This document shows, in pieces, positions 26,890 to 35,670 of a stretch of DNA of 64,000 bases (position 1 is its first letter; each line of letters starts with the position of its first letter). Made by a program: the position numbers and the translations under genes. Origin of the DNA: Acidobacteriota bacterium (lineage in GTDB: Bacteria; Acidobacteriota; UBA890; WLXD01). The stretch lies in the NCBI GenBank assembly GCA_012103255.1, contig WLXD01000003.1, forward strand, positions 329,984 through 393,983, given 5' to 3'. The notes below the pieces were generated by a model. That model searched no databases, was not told where the DNA came from, and worked only from the letters and a program-made list of their open reading frames with translations.

Positions 26890-29546
26890 GACTGACGTTC
26901 GGCGTCCACCGCCAGGCTCTCCAATGGATTGGCGCGCGACGCTCTGCGTGCAGGGAAGTAGCCCGCCGCAGCCGCAACCATCGCCAGCATCGCCGCCGCG
27001 GCCGCATACGTACCAGCGTCGATCGGCTGTATCCCGTAGAGCAGACTCTCGAGCAACCGCGCACTGGCGACCGCACCGAGGAGGCCAACGACGAGTCCCG
27101 CCAGGGCCAAGCCCAGCGTTTGCCGCACGACCGTCCACTCCACGTCGCCGCGTGTGGCACCGAGAGCGATGTGGATACCGATCTCTCGACGTCGTTGGAC
27201 CACCGAATAGGCGATGACTCCGTAGATGCCAAGCGACGCCAACGTGACCGCGAACACCGCAAACGCGGTGAGGAGACCCACGAGGAAGCGCTGTGGCGCG
27301 ATCGATGCGGCGACCACGTCATCTAGCGTGGTCACCTGATCGAGCGCGAGCGTTGGATTCACCTGGCGGATCTGCTGCTGGGCAGCAGTGATGAGATCCT
27401 CAAGCGCTCGATCGCCGCGCACCACGAGGTGAACCGCCCGATGGTCGCTAACCTGACGCAAGGGCAGGAAGATCTCGAGACCAGCGCCCTGATCGACCGA
27501 GCGCTGCCGTGTGCCCCGCACAATGCCAATGATCTCGTACTCGGTCCCACTGCTCCGGAAGCGTTCGCCAATCGCGTCGCCATCTGGCCAGAGTTCATCA
27601 GCGAGCTCGAGGTTGATCATTGCCACCGGTGCCGCGCGAAAGTCGTCGTCCACTCCGAAATCGCGGCCGGCGACGAGCGCCGAGCCCATGGCGTCGAGAT
27701 AGCCGTCGCTGACGACGCGAACAAACGGGAACCGTCGGCTTTCGCGATCTTCGAGCCTCTTCACGTCGCGGAAGTCCCAGCGCCGGTTGAATCCCATCGG
27801 AAGTCGGTCGGTCAGTCCCGCCGATTCGACTCCTCCTACGCCTCGCACGCGCTCCAAGATCTCGCCGTAGAAGGCCACCCGCGCCTCGTTCTCGCTGAAT
27901 CTCTCCGCCGGATCAATACGCAGCGCCACGGCGCTCTCGGATTCGTAGCCCAGATCGACCTGGAGCAGGTGCACGAAGCTTCGGACCAGCAGCGTGCAGG
28001 CGATCAACAACATGCAGGCCAACGCCACCTCGGAGACGACTAGCGCACTCCGCAGCGCACCTTGACGTTTTCCGCCTGAGCTTCCTCGACCGCTCTCCTT
28101 GAGCGCTTCGCTGAGCCCGAACTCCGTGCCGCGGAACGCTGGGATGATCCCGAAAACCACGCCGACGAGAAGCGCGGCACCGGCCGTCACCGCGACAGCC
28201 GGTATGCCGGTATGAGCCGTGCTGAGCAACGGGATCCGCAGGTCCATGACCGTCAAAACTCGCGTCGTCAGGTCGGCCAGAAGGAGCCCCGCGGCGGCAC
28301 CGAGACCCGAAAGGAGCAGGCTTTCCGTCAGCAACTGCCTGATCAGGCGTCTGCGGGGTGCGCCGATGGCAGCGCGCACAGCCATTTCGCGGCCCCGGGT
28401 CGCGCCGCGGGCAAGCAGCAAGTTCGAGAGGTTGGCACACACGATCAACATCACCAGACCAACCGCCGCGACAAGCAGTCCGACACTCGGCGTGAACCCG
28501 CCAGCGATGTGCGTATGTAGCGGGCGCACCACGGGCTCGAAGTCGTTGAGATCTTCGTTCCTCGTCGCCGCGGTGATGGCCTCCGTCTCGGCGGCGGCAG
28601 ATCCAACCGTGGCATCGGCGGCGAGCCTGCCGATCACGCCGAGCGTGTTGCCCGAGCGGTTTGTCCGATCGGACAGCGGAAAGGGCACGATGTAGTCGAT
28701 GCTCCGTCCAGGCGCGAACACCGCCTCGAAGTCGAACGTCGGAGGCATCACTCCAACCACGGCAACGGGTTCGTCGTCCACAAATACGGCCTGACCCACA
28801 ATGCTCGGATCAGCATCGAATCGCCGCACGAACGCACGGTGGGTGAGCACCAGGGCGGCGGGGCCGTCGTCTACTGACTCGTCTACTGTGAACAGGCGGC
28901 CGTGTTCCGGCCGGATTCCCAGAACATCCAGGAAGTTCGTCGTCACCCGCAACCGCGTTGCGCGAGTCGAGTCCTGTCCCACGGTGATCACGCGATCGCC
29001 ATCTCCGTCGAACAGGTGATAGCCAGCAACGTCCTCTAGTTGACGCGATGCCTCGCGCAAAGCCTGGACGTAGGCAACTTGCACGCTGATCGACGAGAGC
29101 GCCTGTCCCCGCCCCCACTCTCCGTTGGACACCCAGACCAGTCGATCGGGCTCCGAGAACGGCAGTGGCTTGAGCAACATCGCGTGCGCAACGTTGAAAA
29201 CTGTGAGGCTCGCCCCGATCCCCAACCCGACGACGAGCGTGACGAAGGCAACAAAGCGAGCATCGGCGCGGAGTGAGCGCACTGCGTGCCGGAGGTCCTG
29301 CGCAGCAGGGTCCCAGAACGTCCCGCGGCCACTGCCTACGGATCGACCCGGCGCACGCAGCCGTGTCGCAAGACCGGTCCAGGCCACGTCGAGGGCAGCG
29401 CGGGCCCAGACGTAGGTTCTGCCCATGAGTCCACGTTGCGACGCGTAGTGCTCGGCGGTCGCGGCGATCTCCGCACCGTGCGTGCGGCGAAACGAGCGCG
29501 GCAGCGCCAGGAGAATCCAGCGAAACCAGAACGGCGGTCGCCTCAT
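26886..29546 (-). CDS. ADOP-type FtsX/MacB-like permease (module 1)
   Basis: An 886-residue inner-membrane protein of the MacB/FtsX permease superfamily, in the duplicated form (two MacB periplasmic-core plus FtsX halves) named acidobacterial duplicated orphan permease. A 75-residue cytoplasmic prefix precedes the first core, which starts QDLRHAVRSLRADARFVAFV. The first FtsX block includes VCANLSNLLLARGATRGREM and AVRAAIGAPRRRLIRQLLTE; the second includes YGVIAYSVVQRRREIGIHIA and ARRASRANPLESLAVD at the end. No ABC ATPase gene is adjacent, hence 'orphan'. Its ATG overlaps the PadR stop as ATGA. The transported or released substrate is unknown. Confidence 0.9.
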   Translation of the reverse strand: MRRPPFWFRWILLALPRSFRRTHGAEIAATAEHYASQRGLMGRTYVWARAALDVAWTGLATRLRAPGRSVGSGRGTFWDPAAQDLRHAVRSLRADARFVAFVTLVVGLGIGASLTVFNVAHAMLLKPLPFSEPDRLVWVSNGEWGRGQALSSISVQVAYVQALREASRQLEDVAGYHLFDGDGDRVITVGQDSTRATRLRVTTNFLDVLGIRPEHGRLFTVDESVDDGPAALVLTHRAFVRRFDADPSIVGQAVFVDDEPVAVVGVMPPTFDFEAVFAPGRSIDYIVPFPLSDRTNRSGNTLGVIGRLAADATVGSAAAETEAITAATRNEDLNDFEPVVRPLHTHIAGGFTPSVGLLVAAVGLVMLIVCANLSNLLLARGATRGREMAVRAAIGAPRRRLIRQLLTESLLLSGLGAAAGLLLADLTTRVLTVMDLRIPLLSTAHTGIPAVAVTAGAALLVGVVFGIIPAFRGTEFGLSEALKESGRGSSGGKRQGALRSALVVSEVALACMLLIACTLLVRSFVHLLQVDLGYESESAVALRIDPAERFSENEARVAFYGEILERVRGVGGVESAGLTDRLPMGFNRRWDFRDVKRLEDRESRRFPFVRVVSDGYLDAMGSALVAGRDFGVDDDFRAAPVAMINLELADELWPDGDAIGERFRSSGTEYEIIGIVRGTRQRSVDQGAGLEIFLPLRQVSDHRAVHLVVRGDRALEDLITAAQQQIRQVNPTLALDQVTTLDDVVAASIAPQRFLVGLLTAFAVFAVTLASLGIYGVIAYSVVQRRREIGIHIALGATRGDVEWTVVRQTLGLALAGLVVGLLGAVASARLLESLLYGIQPIDAGTYAAAAAMLAMVAAAAGYFPARRASRANPLESLAVDAERQS

Positions 29547-29863
29547 CGGCCGCGGTCCTCTAGACGATCGCGCGCCGTCGCGGCGAAGCTCGAGAGTCGC
29601 TCCGCCGCTTCGGCCAACTCACGACGTCCTTGCGCGGTAGCCGTGTAGTAGCGCCGCTTCTGACTCTCACCACTCGGGTGCTGGGTCCCTTTGAGTTCCT
29701 CGATCAGGCCTTCCTCCACCATCTGATCGAGAGTCCGATACAGCGTCGCCGGCCACAACCGAAGCGCGCCACCGGTCTGTTGCAGAACGTCGTCGGCAAT
29801 CGCCGAGCCGTGGAGATTGTCGCTGGCCAGAGCGGCGAGCACGTGGAACCAATTGGATCGCAT
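29543..29863 (-). CDS. PadR-family regulator of ADOP module 1
   Basis: A 106-residue winged-helix repressor. The PadR core is visible: LAALASDNLHGSAIADDVLQ (helix 1 and the HG turn), LRLWPATLYRTLDQMVEEGL (recognition helix), and the wing KRRYYTATAQGRRELAEAAE. It has only a short C-terminal helix, as in PadR subfamily-2 proteins. It is translationally coupled (ATGA) to the permease. Palindromes just upstream of its start (29886-29920) overlap a likely promoter, so it probably represses its own operon until a ligand binds. Confidence 0.92.
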   Translation of the reverse strand: MRSNWFHVLAALASDNLHGSAIADDVLQQTGGALRLWPATLYRTLDQMVEEGLIEELKGTQHPSGESQKRRYYTATAQGRRELAEAAERLSSFAATARDRLEDRGR

Positions 29864-29885
29864 AGAGAACCGTCCGTCGTTATTC

Positions 29886-29927
29886 GTTATATCGATAGAT
29901 ATAATATCAACTGATATAACGCGTCAA
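29886..29927 (-). promoter_or_regulatory. Operator/promoter of PadR-ADOP module 1
   Basis: The AT-rich block stands out in GC-rich surroundings. Outer arms GTTATATC (29886-29893) and GATATAAC (29913-29920) are a perfect inverted repeat. Between them GATATAATATC (29898-29908) is itself palindromic around one base. On the minus strand TTGACG (29927-29922) can serve as -35 with a TATTAT at 29906-29901 (15 bp) or TATATC slightly further as -10. The start codon is about 23 bp downstream of the repeat. The arrangement predicts autorepression. Confidence 0.6.
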
Positions 29928-29961
29928 GACGTCAGGGCGCGATGCTTCAGCGTAGCGGGGC

Positions 29962-31122
29962 CTATTGGTTCCCGGGCGCCTCGACCAACACACTGATCAG
30001 CGGATGGGCGTTCGGCGCAGTGATGGCGTTGAGGACCTCGAACTCGAGGTCGAACGACGCGCGCCCTTCCCCGGCAAGGGCAATCGTGACGCTGCCGTGC
30101 GGGGGCACATGGATCAGCCCGGGCCGGTCGTAGACGTTGTGCACGGCTGCGGGCCGTAGATCGAACCGCGCGCTGGAGCTGTTAGACAGCGTGACCTCGA
30201 GCAATCGACTACTGGCCCGCCACGCCACGGCGCTCACTTGCAACGACGCCGCGAGTAGCGGCGCCAGGTGCTCCGCCCGCCCGATCAACGTGTTCTCCAT
30301 CCACGCAACCGTGCGGCCCGCGCGCAGCGCTTCATGAATCGAGTCGGCTGTGCGCGCCTCGGCGAAGACCAATGTCGAAGTGCGCTGCGCTCCTCCGGCC
30401 AGGTCGTAGTCCCAGTCGATCAGGCCGTGGATGTCTGAGACGCCTAGAACCGTAAGGTTGAAGTCGAGTGCGAACTGCAGCGCTTCGGCCGAGTAGATCT
30501 GGCCGTTCGCAACCTCGATCCCGTGCAGTAGGCCGTCCTGAATGAGCCGCCGGTGTATCGGCGCGAGCACTGCAACGCCGTTTTCACGATGACCGGTCCA
30601 GGACGGGTGATTCCAGAAGATGAACGCTCCCTGGTCGTTGGCGGCGACGAACGCTTCCTGCACGTCGTCGTTCGTCAGCCGCTCGGATCGTCCCGCGAGG
30701 TAGTCGCGTGCAGCGTCCGTGAGCAGCGCATTAGCGTCGTTGATGAAGATCGCGTTGCTGTGCCCGGGCGGCATGGACCGAGTGATCTCAGCACCGTTCA
30801 CGACGATGAGGTCGCTCTGGCCAACCGCGCGCTCTGAGATCTCGAACGATCGATTGCGGTCCGGGTGCGGGATATCGGCGAGGTGTGGCTGGTACTCCAG
30901 GTGCTCGGTCACGGCGAGCAAATCCAGACCGTCGCGAACTGCCTCCTGCACGCGGATGTCGGGCCAGACGGAGCCGTCCGAGAACACGGAGTGAATATGC
31001 AGATCCACAACGTAGGTGCCGTAGCCGGGCACGTCTGGAAACTCGATCACGCGGCCCTGTCCGTGGGCTGGTACCGCAGTCAGAGCAAGCAGTGCGATGA
31101 GTGCGACCTGGCGACTCCTCAT
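29962..31122 (-). CDS. Exported PHP-domain phosphoesterase (Sb-PDE-like)
   Basis: A 386-residue exported protein (signal peptide about 1-22). The PHP metal-binding core opens with VVDLHIHSVFSDG (His42, His44, Asp49) and continues with LLAVTEHLEYQPH, VNGAEITRS, FIFWNHPSW and LGVSDIHG, supplying the His and Asp ligands of a tri-metal site. The organisation, with a C-terminal beta domain from about residue 290, resembles the Sb-PDE phosphodiesterases of haloalkyl-phosphorus degraders, but the substrate here is unknown. A strong GGAG precedes the start. The gene is followed by the PadR operator and preceded by the HNH nuclease on the same strand. Confidence 0.84.
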   Translation of the reverse strand: MRSRQVALIALLALTAVPAHGQGRVIEFPDVPGYGTYVVDLHIHSVFSDGSVWPDIRVQEAVRDGLDLLAVTEHLEYQPHLADIPHPDRNRSFEISERAVGQSDLIVVNGAEITRSMPPGHSNAIFINDANALLTDAARDYLAGRSERLTNDDVQEAFVAANDQGAFIFWNHPSWTGHRENGVAVLAPIHRRLIQDGLLHGIEVANGQIYSAEALQFALDFNLTVLGVSDIHGLIDWDYDLAGGAQRTSTLVFAEARTADSIHEALRAGRTVAWMENTLIGRAEHLAPLLAASLQVSAVAWRASSRLLEVTLSNSSSARFDLRPAAVHNVYDRPGLIHVPPHGSVTIALAGEGRASFDLEFEVLNAITAPNAHPLISVLVEAPGNQ

Positions 31123-31186
31123 TAGGATCTCCGACGAGTACAGGTGGGATGCAGAGCCGGCACGCTACGGCCCGGTCGGTTCCCCG

Positions 31187-31573
31187 TCAAGAATCAGAGT
31201 CGTCCGTGTCGGTCGCGAGAAGACGGTCCAAGCCGGCGAACGGGCTCTGTAGATCGTCGCGGCGGGCGCGACGGGGGCCAGCTGGGGCGGACGCATCGGC
31301 GACGGCGTCTCTGGAATGCTCGTTGTCGTGGCACCAGTGGCACAACAGTTCCCAGTTGCTGCCGTCGGGCGGGTTGTTGGTGTGATCGTGATCCTTGTGG
31401 TGCACCGTCAATTCCGCAAGGTTGCTTCCCTCGAAGTCGCGCCCGCAGCTGCCGCACACCCACGGAAGCAGTCGCAGCGCTTGCTCGCGGTAGCCGCCCC
31501 GACGGCCTGCACGCGCACTGACCTCCTGATCGAGGATCCGTCGGGCTCGCTCTTTGCGCGTCTTCTCGTCCAC
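31187..31573 (-). CDS. HNH endonuclease, YajD-like
   Basis: A 128-residue protein with a single HNH domain: the first CxxC in VCGSCGRDF, LTVHHKDHDHTNNPPDGSNW carrying the HH catalytic pair and Asn, and LLCHWCHDNEH with the second CxxC. The zinc ribbon plus HNH matches the YajD group, small stand-alone nucleases of unclear role. It starts with GTG at 31573. It lies 64 bp upstream of the PHP gene and 14 bp downstream of the class V aminotransferase, all on the minus strand. The C-terminal 35 residues are acidic and not conserved. There is no sign of an associated toxin, phage or restriction gene. Confidence 0.85.
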   Translation of the reverse strand: MDEKTRKERARRILDQEVSARAGRRGGYREQALRLLPWVCGSCGRDFEGSNLAELTVHHKDHDHTNNPPDGSNWELLCHWCHDNEHSRDAVADASAPAGPRRARRDDLQSPFAGLDRLLATDTDDSDS

Positions 31574-31587
31574 CTGAGTCCCCGGAT

Positions 31588-32829
31588 CTAGAGAGCCTCG
31601 ACCTGTCGGATGAACGTGTCGATCTGATCGGTCGAGGTGATGACGTTGGGCGACAGTCGGAGCGTGTTCAGATCGCCGCCGAACGGGCGCAGCACGACGC
31701 CATGATCTTCATACAAGGAGCGCGACGCGTCGCCGGCCACGAGACGCGGCGCGCGAATTGCGTACAGCGATGCGCCGTCAGCCCAACTCTGTGGCGAGCA
31801 CCACTCGAGAGAGGCACTCGCCCCGACTGCGGCCTGGGTGTACTCACGCAACAACCGGAGTCGTCGCTCAGCGCGCGAGGTCAGGGCTACTTGAAAATCG
31901 ACGGCGGCGCCGAGAACAACTGCTTCCGCTAGGTTGCGGGTTCCGTAGTCTTCGTAGCGTCGCGCCAAGTCGGCCCAACGCCCCTGGCCCCAGGTCGTCC
32001 ACATCGGCTCGAGATCCTCGCGACTCGTGGCCCTCAGATACATCAGGCCAGTGCCCTTCGGGGCCTGGATCCACTTGTGGCCGGACGTCGAGTAGAAATC
32101 GACTCCGCTCGCCTCAATATCGATCGGAATCATGCCGGCCGTCTGGGCGCCGTCTACGGCAACGAACTCAACACCACTCGCATGAGCTCGCTCGGCGATC
32201 TCGCGCAGCGGATATCGGAGGCCGACGATGTTGTCGACGTGCGGACACACCAGGACGCGTGTCGCATCTCGAACCTGACTCAAGTAGATATCGGCGACAT
32301 CCGCCGCGGTGAGCTTCGCAGCGTCGAGGACCGGGAACTCGAAGCGGCGAACGGTGAAGCCGCGGCGCGGGGCCTGCTGTTCCCAGCAGACACTTGCGCC
32401 GGCGTGGTTCATCGATGAAAACAGCACCTCATCCCCTGCTCCCAGCGGCAACCCTTGTGCGAGCAGATTGAAGCCTTCGGTGGTGTTGTGGGTAATGGCC
32501 ACGTCATCCGGCTTCGCGCCAAGCAGGCCCGCCGCCGCTCTGCGGGCATCTTCCCTCGGCTCCTCCCAGGCGCCTCCCCACATGTACAACCACGGGTTCG
32601 ATTCGCACACGCGCAGGAGTTCATCGCGCAGCCCCGCAAGCTGTCGTGGCATGGTCCCGATCGAAGCGTGGTTCAAGTAGTTGACGCTGTCGCCAAGCCT
32701 GTAGTCGGCCGCCAGCGTCGACCAGTCGTGCGTCGCGGCCTGCTGCAGCAGTTCGGCCGATGCCGTCCGCGCGGTCAATAGCGCAGCGAGCGCTGTCGTC
32801 CCCTGCCGAATTGCGTCCCGTCGGTTCAT
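31588..32829 (-). CDS. Tat-exported class V aminotransferase (isopenicillin-N-epimerase-like)
   Basis: A 413-residue PLP enzyme of the class V aminotransferase/cysteine-desulfurase fold, with an exported N-terminus (MNRRDAIRQG followed by a hydrophobic run). The PLP-binding Lys is in STSGHKWIQAPKGTG; the Asp-Gln preceding it in VEFVAVDGAQTAGMIPID contacts the cofactor ring and HNTTEGFNL binds its phosphate. The layout matches isopenicillin N epimerase-like proteins, a broad family seldom involved in beta-lactams. The true start is the ATG at 32829, because the longer frame to 33144 runs antisense through the DUF4212 gene. The Tat signal implies a folded PLP enzyme in the periplasm. Confidence 0.85.
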   Translation of the reverse strand: MNRRDAIRQGTTALAALLTARTASAELLQQAATHDWSTLAADYRLGDSVNYLNHASIGTMPRQLAGLRDELLRVCESNPWLYMWGGAWEEPREDARRAAAGLLGAKPDDVAITHNTTEGFNLLAQGLPLGAGDEVLFSSMNHAGASVCWEQQAPRRGFTVRRFEFPVLDAAKLTAADVADIYLSQVRDATRVLVCPHVDNIVGLRYPLREIAERAHASGVEFVAVDGAQTAGMIPIDIEASGVDFYSTSGHKWIQAPKGTGLMYLRATSREDLEPMWTTWGQGRWADLARRYEDYGTRNLAEAVVLGAAVDFQVALTSRAERRLRLLREYTQAAVGASASLEWCSPQSWADGASLYAIRAPRLVAGDASRSLYEDHGVVLRPFGGDLNTLRLSPNVITSTDQIDTFIRQVEAL

Positions 32830-32907
32830 TCTGCCTCGCCGGTCGACGTGATAGGTTGCGACGCCGTGGCGCCAAGTGTAGCGGCCCCGGGCCCGCCGAG
32901 GGGAAAC

Positions 32908-33471
32908 ATGGACAAGTCGGACAGAACCTACTGGCAAGACAACCTGCGCCTTGTCGCGGCGTGCCTGGCGGTCTGGTTCGCGGTTTCGTTCGGTGCCGGG
33001 ATCCTCCTCGTCGACTGGCTCAACCAGTTTCGCTTCGCTGGCTTTCAGCTCGGCTTCTGGTTCGCCCAACAGGGCAGTATCTACGCCTTCGTGGCGTTGA
33101 TCTTCTTCTACGCGTGGCGTGCCAACATTATCGATCGGCGGCACGGCGTGGACGAGGACGGAGCTCCAGACTCTTACCTACCTCGTTGTGGGCGCGACCT
33201 TCGCGCTGTACATCGGCATTGCCGTCGCATCGAAGGCGCGGTCCACGGGCGACTTCTACGTGGCCGGCAAGCACGTTCATCCGGTAGCCAACGGAATGGC
33301 CACCGCCGCCGACTGGATGTCCGCCGCGTCGTTCATTTCCATGGCTGGGATCATCGCCTTCGCGGGCTACGACGGCTCCGTATACCTAATGGGGTGGACC
33401 GGCGGCTACGTGCTCCTCGCGCTCTTGTTGGCGCCGTATCTGCGCAAGCACGGCAAGTTCACCGTTCCTGA
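32908..33471 (+). CDS. DUF4212 small subunit of a sodium:solute symporter, with an abnormal run-on
   Basis: The first about 84 residues are a complete DUF4212 protein: TYWQDNLRLVAACLAVWFAV, LLVDWLNQFRFAGFQLGFWF, AQQGSIYAFVALIFFYAW and a cytoplasmic tail RRHGVDED. That is the whole length of the usual family member, which pairs with the large symporter subunit next door. Here no stop follows. The frame runs on for about 100 Arg-rich residues inside the symporter gene, ending at 33471, and this tail is plainly the shadow of the other frame. A lost stop codon or local sequence error near 33160 is likely. The start at 32908 has GAGGGG upstream. Confidence 0.7.
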   Translation: MDKSDRTYWQDNLRLVAACLAVWFAVSFGAGILLVDWLNQFRFAGFQLGFWFAQQGSIYAFVALIFFYAWRANIIDRRHGVDEDGAPDSYLPRCGRDLRAVHRHCRRIEGAVHGRLLRGRQARSSGSQRNGHRRRLDVRRVVHFHGWDHRLRGLRRLRIPNGVDRRLRAPRALVGAVSAQARQVHRS

Positions 33472-34909
33472 GTTCATCGGCGACCGATACCTGTCGCAGA
33501 CGGCCCGCATCGTCGCGGTCGTTTGCCTGATCGTCATCTCGTTCACCTATATCGCGGGTCAAATGCGTGGCGTGGGCATCGTCTTCTCGCGTTTCCTCGA
33601 TGTCGACATCGCCACTGGGCTCGTCATTGGGATGGCGATCGTCTTTGTATACGCCGTACTCGGCGGCATGAAAGGGATTACCTACACCCAGGTGGCGCAG
33701 TACTGCGTACTGATCTTTGCCTACACCGTGCCGGGAGCGTTCATTGCTCTGCAGGTCACGGGCACGCCGTTCCCGCAACTAGCATTCGGCGGCACTCTCA
33801 TCGACGGTGGCGGGCACCTTCTCGCGAGCCTCGACCGGGTGGTAACCGATCTCGGCTTTGCGGCGTACACCTCGGGAACGAAGAGCCGAATCGACGTGTT
33901 CTTCATCACTCTGGCTCTGATGGCGGGGACCGCGGGACTTCCGCACGTGATCGTCAGGTTCTTCACCGTGCCGCGCGTCCGTGATGCGCGGAAGTCGGCC
34001 GGCTGGGCCCTGCTATTCATCGCGGTGCTATACACGGGAGCGCCCGCCGTCGCCGCGCTGGCACGCTGGAATCTGATTGAGACGATCCAGCCCGGACCGG
34101 TTGGGAGTCCTACAGGGAACCTCGCCTACGCCGAGCGCCCGCAATGGTTCGAACGATGGGAGCGCACCGGACTCCTTGAATTCGAGGACCGCAACGGCGA
34201 CGGGAGGATCCAGTACTACAACGACGCGAACCCCGACTTCGCGGCGAGAGCGGCCGAGTTCGGGTGGGGCGGCAATGAACTCACGGTGGATCGCGACATC
34301 ATCGTGCTAGCCAACCCGGAAATCGCAGAACTCCCGGACTGGGTGATCGCGCTCGTGGCGGCCGGCGCCATCGCCGCAGCACTGTCGACGGCAGCCGGGC
34401 TGCTTCTGGTGATCTCGGCGGCGGTCTCGCACGACCTACTCAAGGGCATTTTCGCCCGGAACCTCGACGAACGCCGCGAACTCCTCGCCGGTCGCGTGAG
34501 CGCGGGCATCGCGGTGCTGCTCGCGGGCTATCTGGGCTACCGGCCTCCCGGATTCGTGGCCGAGGTCGTTGCCCTCGCCTTCGGGCTTGCTGCCGCATCG
34601 CTATTTCCGGCGATCTTCCTGGGCATCTTCAGCTTCCGGATCAACAAGTACGGCGCCGTGGCTGGGATGCTGACGGGCCTGGGCTTCACCGTGGGATACA
34701 TCGTCTACTTCAAGGGTGTGGTCATAGCGCCGATGGCCGCCAACGTACAGGCGAACTGGCTGTTCGGCATCTCGCCTGAAGGCATCGGAGCCGTGGGTGC
34801 CGGACTCAATTTCCTGGTCGCCATCGGAGTCAGCCTAGCAACGCCGCCGCCACCACCCGAGGTCCAGCAGTTGGTGCGCGAGATCCGCGTACCGCGCGCG
34901 GCATCGTGA
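33119..34909 (+). CDS. Sodium:solute symporter large subunit (VC_2705-type SSS)
   Basis: An inner-membrane Na+-coupled transporter of the SSS family, the type paired with DUF4212. Signatures: LTYLVVGATFALYIGIAVAS, STGDFYVAGKHVHPVANGMA, the Na-site helix ADWMSAASFISMAGIIAFAG, and GGMKGITYTQVAQYCVLIFA. A soluble insert of about 70 residues (roughly 325-400) is usual for this subgroup. The substrate may be acetate or another short carboxylate, by family only. The start is doubtful. The only standard in-frame start is GTG at 33119, which lies inside the conserved end of DUF4212. An ACG at 33158-33160 sits exactly where relatives have the ATG before ELQTLTY. Confidence 0.85.
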   Translation: MPTLSIGGTAWTRTELQTLTYLVVGATFALYIGIAVASKARSTGDFYVAGKHVHPVANGMATAADWMSAASFISMAGIIAFAGYDGSVYLMGWTGGYVLLALLLAPYLRKHGKFTVPEFIGDRYLSQTARIVAVVCLIVISFTYIAGQMRGVGIVFSRFLDVDIATGLVIGMAIVFVYAVLGGMKGITYTQVAQYCVLIFAYTVPGAFIALQVTGTPFPQLAFGGTLIDGGGHLLASLDRVVTDLGFAAYTSGTKSRIDVFFITLALMAGTAGLPHVIVRFFTVPRVRDARKSAGWALLFIAVLYTGAPAVAALARWNLIETIQPGPVGSPTGNLAYAERPQWFERWERTGLLEFEDRNGDGRIQYYNDANPDFAARAAEFGWGGNELTVDRDIIVLANPEIAELPDWVIALVAAGAIAAALSTAAGLLLVISAAVSHDLLKGIFARNLDERRELLAGRVSAGIAVLLAGYLGYRPPGFVAEVVALAFGLAAASLFPAIFLGIFSFRINKYGAVAGMLTGLGFTVGYIVYFKGVVIAPMAANVQANWLFGISPEGIGAVGAGLNFLVAIGVSLATPPPPPEVQQLVREIRVPRAAS

Positions 34910-34952
34910 CCAGGTCAGCCCCGCGGCACTGGCCGCGAAGAGAGGTGCAGCG

Positions 34953-35597
34953 ATGGAGTTCATAGTTCAGGGCTTCCAGCAGGCGGGCGTTGGTCTGGTA
35001 TTCGCTGTGCTGATGTACGTGGGACACGTCATCCTGGTGTCGCTGCGCGGCCGCAAGCGTGAGAGCTGGACGGAGTGGCTCGGGCTCTTCGCGCCCAGAG
35101 ATCTGGCGCTCGCGCTCCGCTATCTTGGGGCCTTCCTGGTGATCGGCGCGGTCTTCGGTTTCGCGATGCGATGGCTCGTCCCCGGAGGCGAGGCGATGGC
35201 AGCGCAGAGTCCCCAACACCGCATCGCGAGCCTGCCGTGGCTGTGGCTCTTCCCAGCCGCCATTGCCTACGGGTTCCTCACCACGGGGTTCACCGAGGAG
35301 CTGCTCTTCCGCGGCCTCATCGGCAAACGGTTCATCGCATGGTTTGGCTATCGAAGCGGCAACATCGCGCAGGCGGTGGTCTTCGCCGCGCTGCACGTAC
35401 TGATCGTCTGGGTTGGCGTCCCCGATGCCGGCCCGATTCTCTACATCCTCGGCGCCGGGGCGCCCGGCCTTCTCGGCTACTACGCCGGGTATGCGATGCA
35501 CGAGCGCGGCGAGGGTTCGATCCTCTACCCGTGGATGATGCACGCGGGAGCCAACTTCGCGACCGTGATGGTTTACGTCGTCGCGCCCGTAGCCTGA
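34953..35597 (+). CDS. CPBP-family intramembrane metalloprotease
   Basis: A 214-residue membrane protein of the CPBP (CAAX-protease/bacteriocin-processing, Abi) family. The three motifs of the intramembrane active site are present: EExxxR as Glu115-Glu116 and Arg120 in FTEELLFRG, the His148 motif in FAALHVLIVW, and HxxxN as His197-Asn201 in MMHAGAN. About six hydrophobic segments are predicted. The start has GAGAGG upstream. Substrates of bacterial CPBP proteases are mostly unknown; no bacteriocin or prenyl-peptide gene is adjacent. It follows the symporter by 43 bp and may be cotranscribed. Confidence 0.88.
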   Translation: MEFIVQGFQQAGVGLVFAVLMYVGHVILVSLRGRKRESWTEWLGLFAPRDLALALRYLGAFLVIGAVFGFAMRWLVPGGEAMAAQSPQHRIASLPWLWLFPAAIAYGFLTTGFTEELLFRGLIGKRFIAWFGYRSGNIAQAVVFAALHVLIVWVGVPDAGPILYILGAGAPGLLGYYAGYAMHERGEGSILYPWMMHAGANFATVMVYVVAPVA

Positions 35598-35670
35598 TGC
35601 GGTTCGACGCCGCCCGTGCGCGGCGGTAGGCTTCCGGCGCTTTCGAGATCTCCAGCGACGAGGACCCGCG

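Noticed and set aside
31187-31573. HNH nuclease as part of a defence or mobile element
   Set aside because: No methylase, toxin, integrase, phage or reverse transcriptase gene lies nearby, and YajD-like HNH proteins occur as stand-alone genes.
33165-33471. Arg-rich C-terminal extension of the DUF4212 protein
   Set aside because: It overlaps the conserved N-terminal helices of the symporter in another frame and has the composition of a shadow frame.
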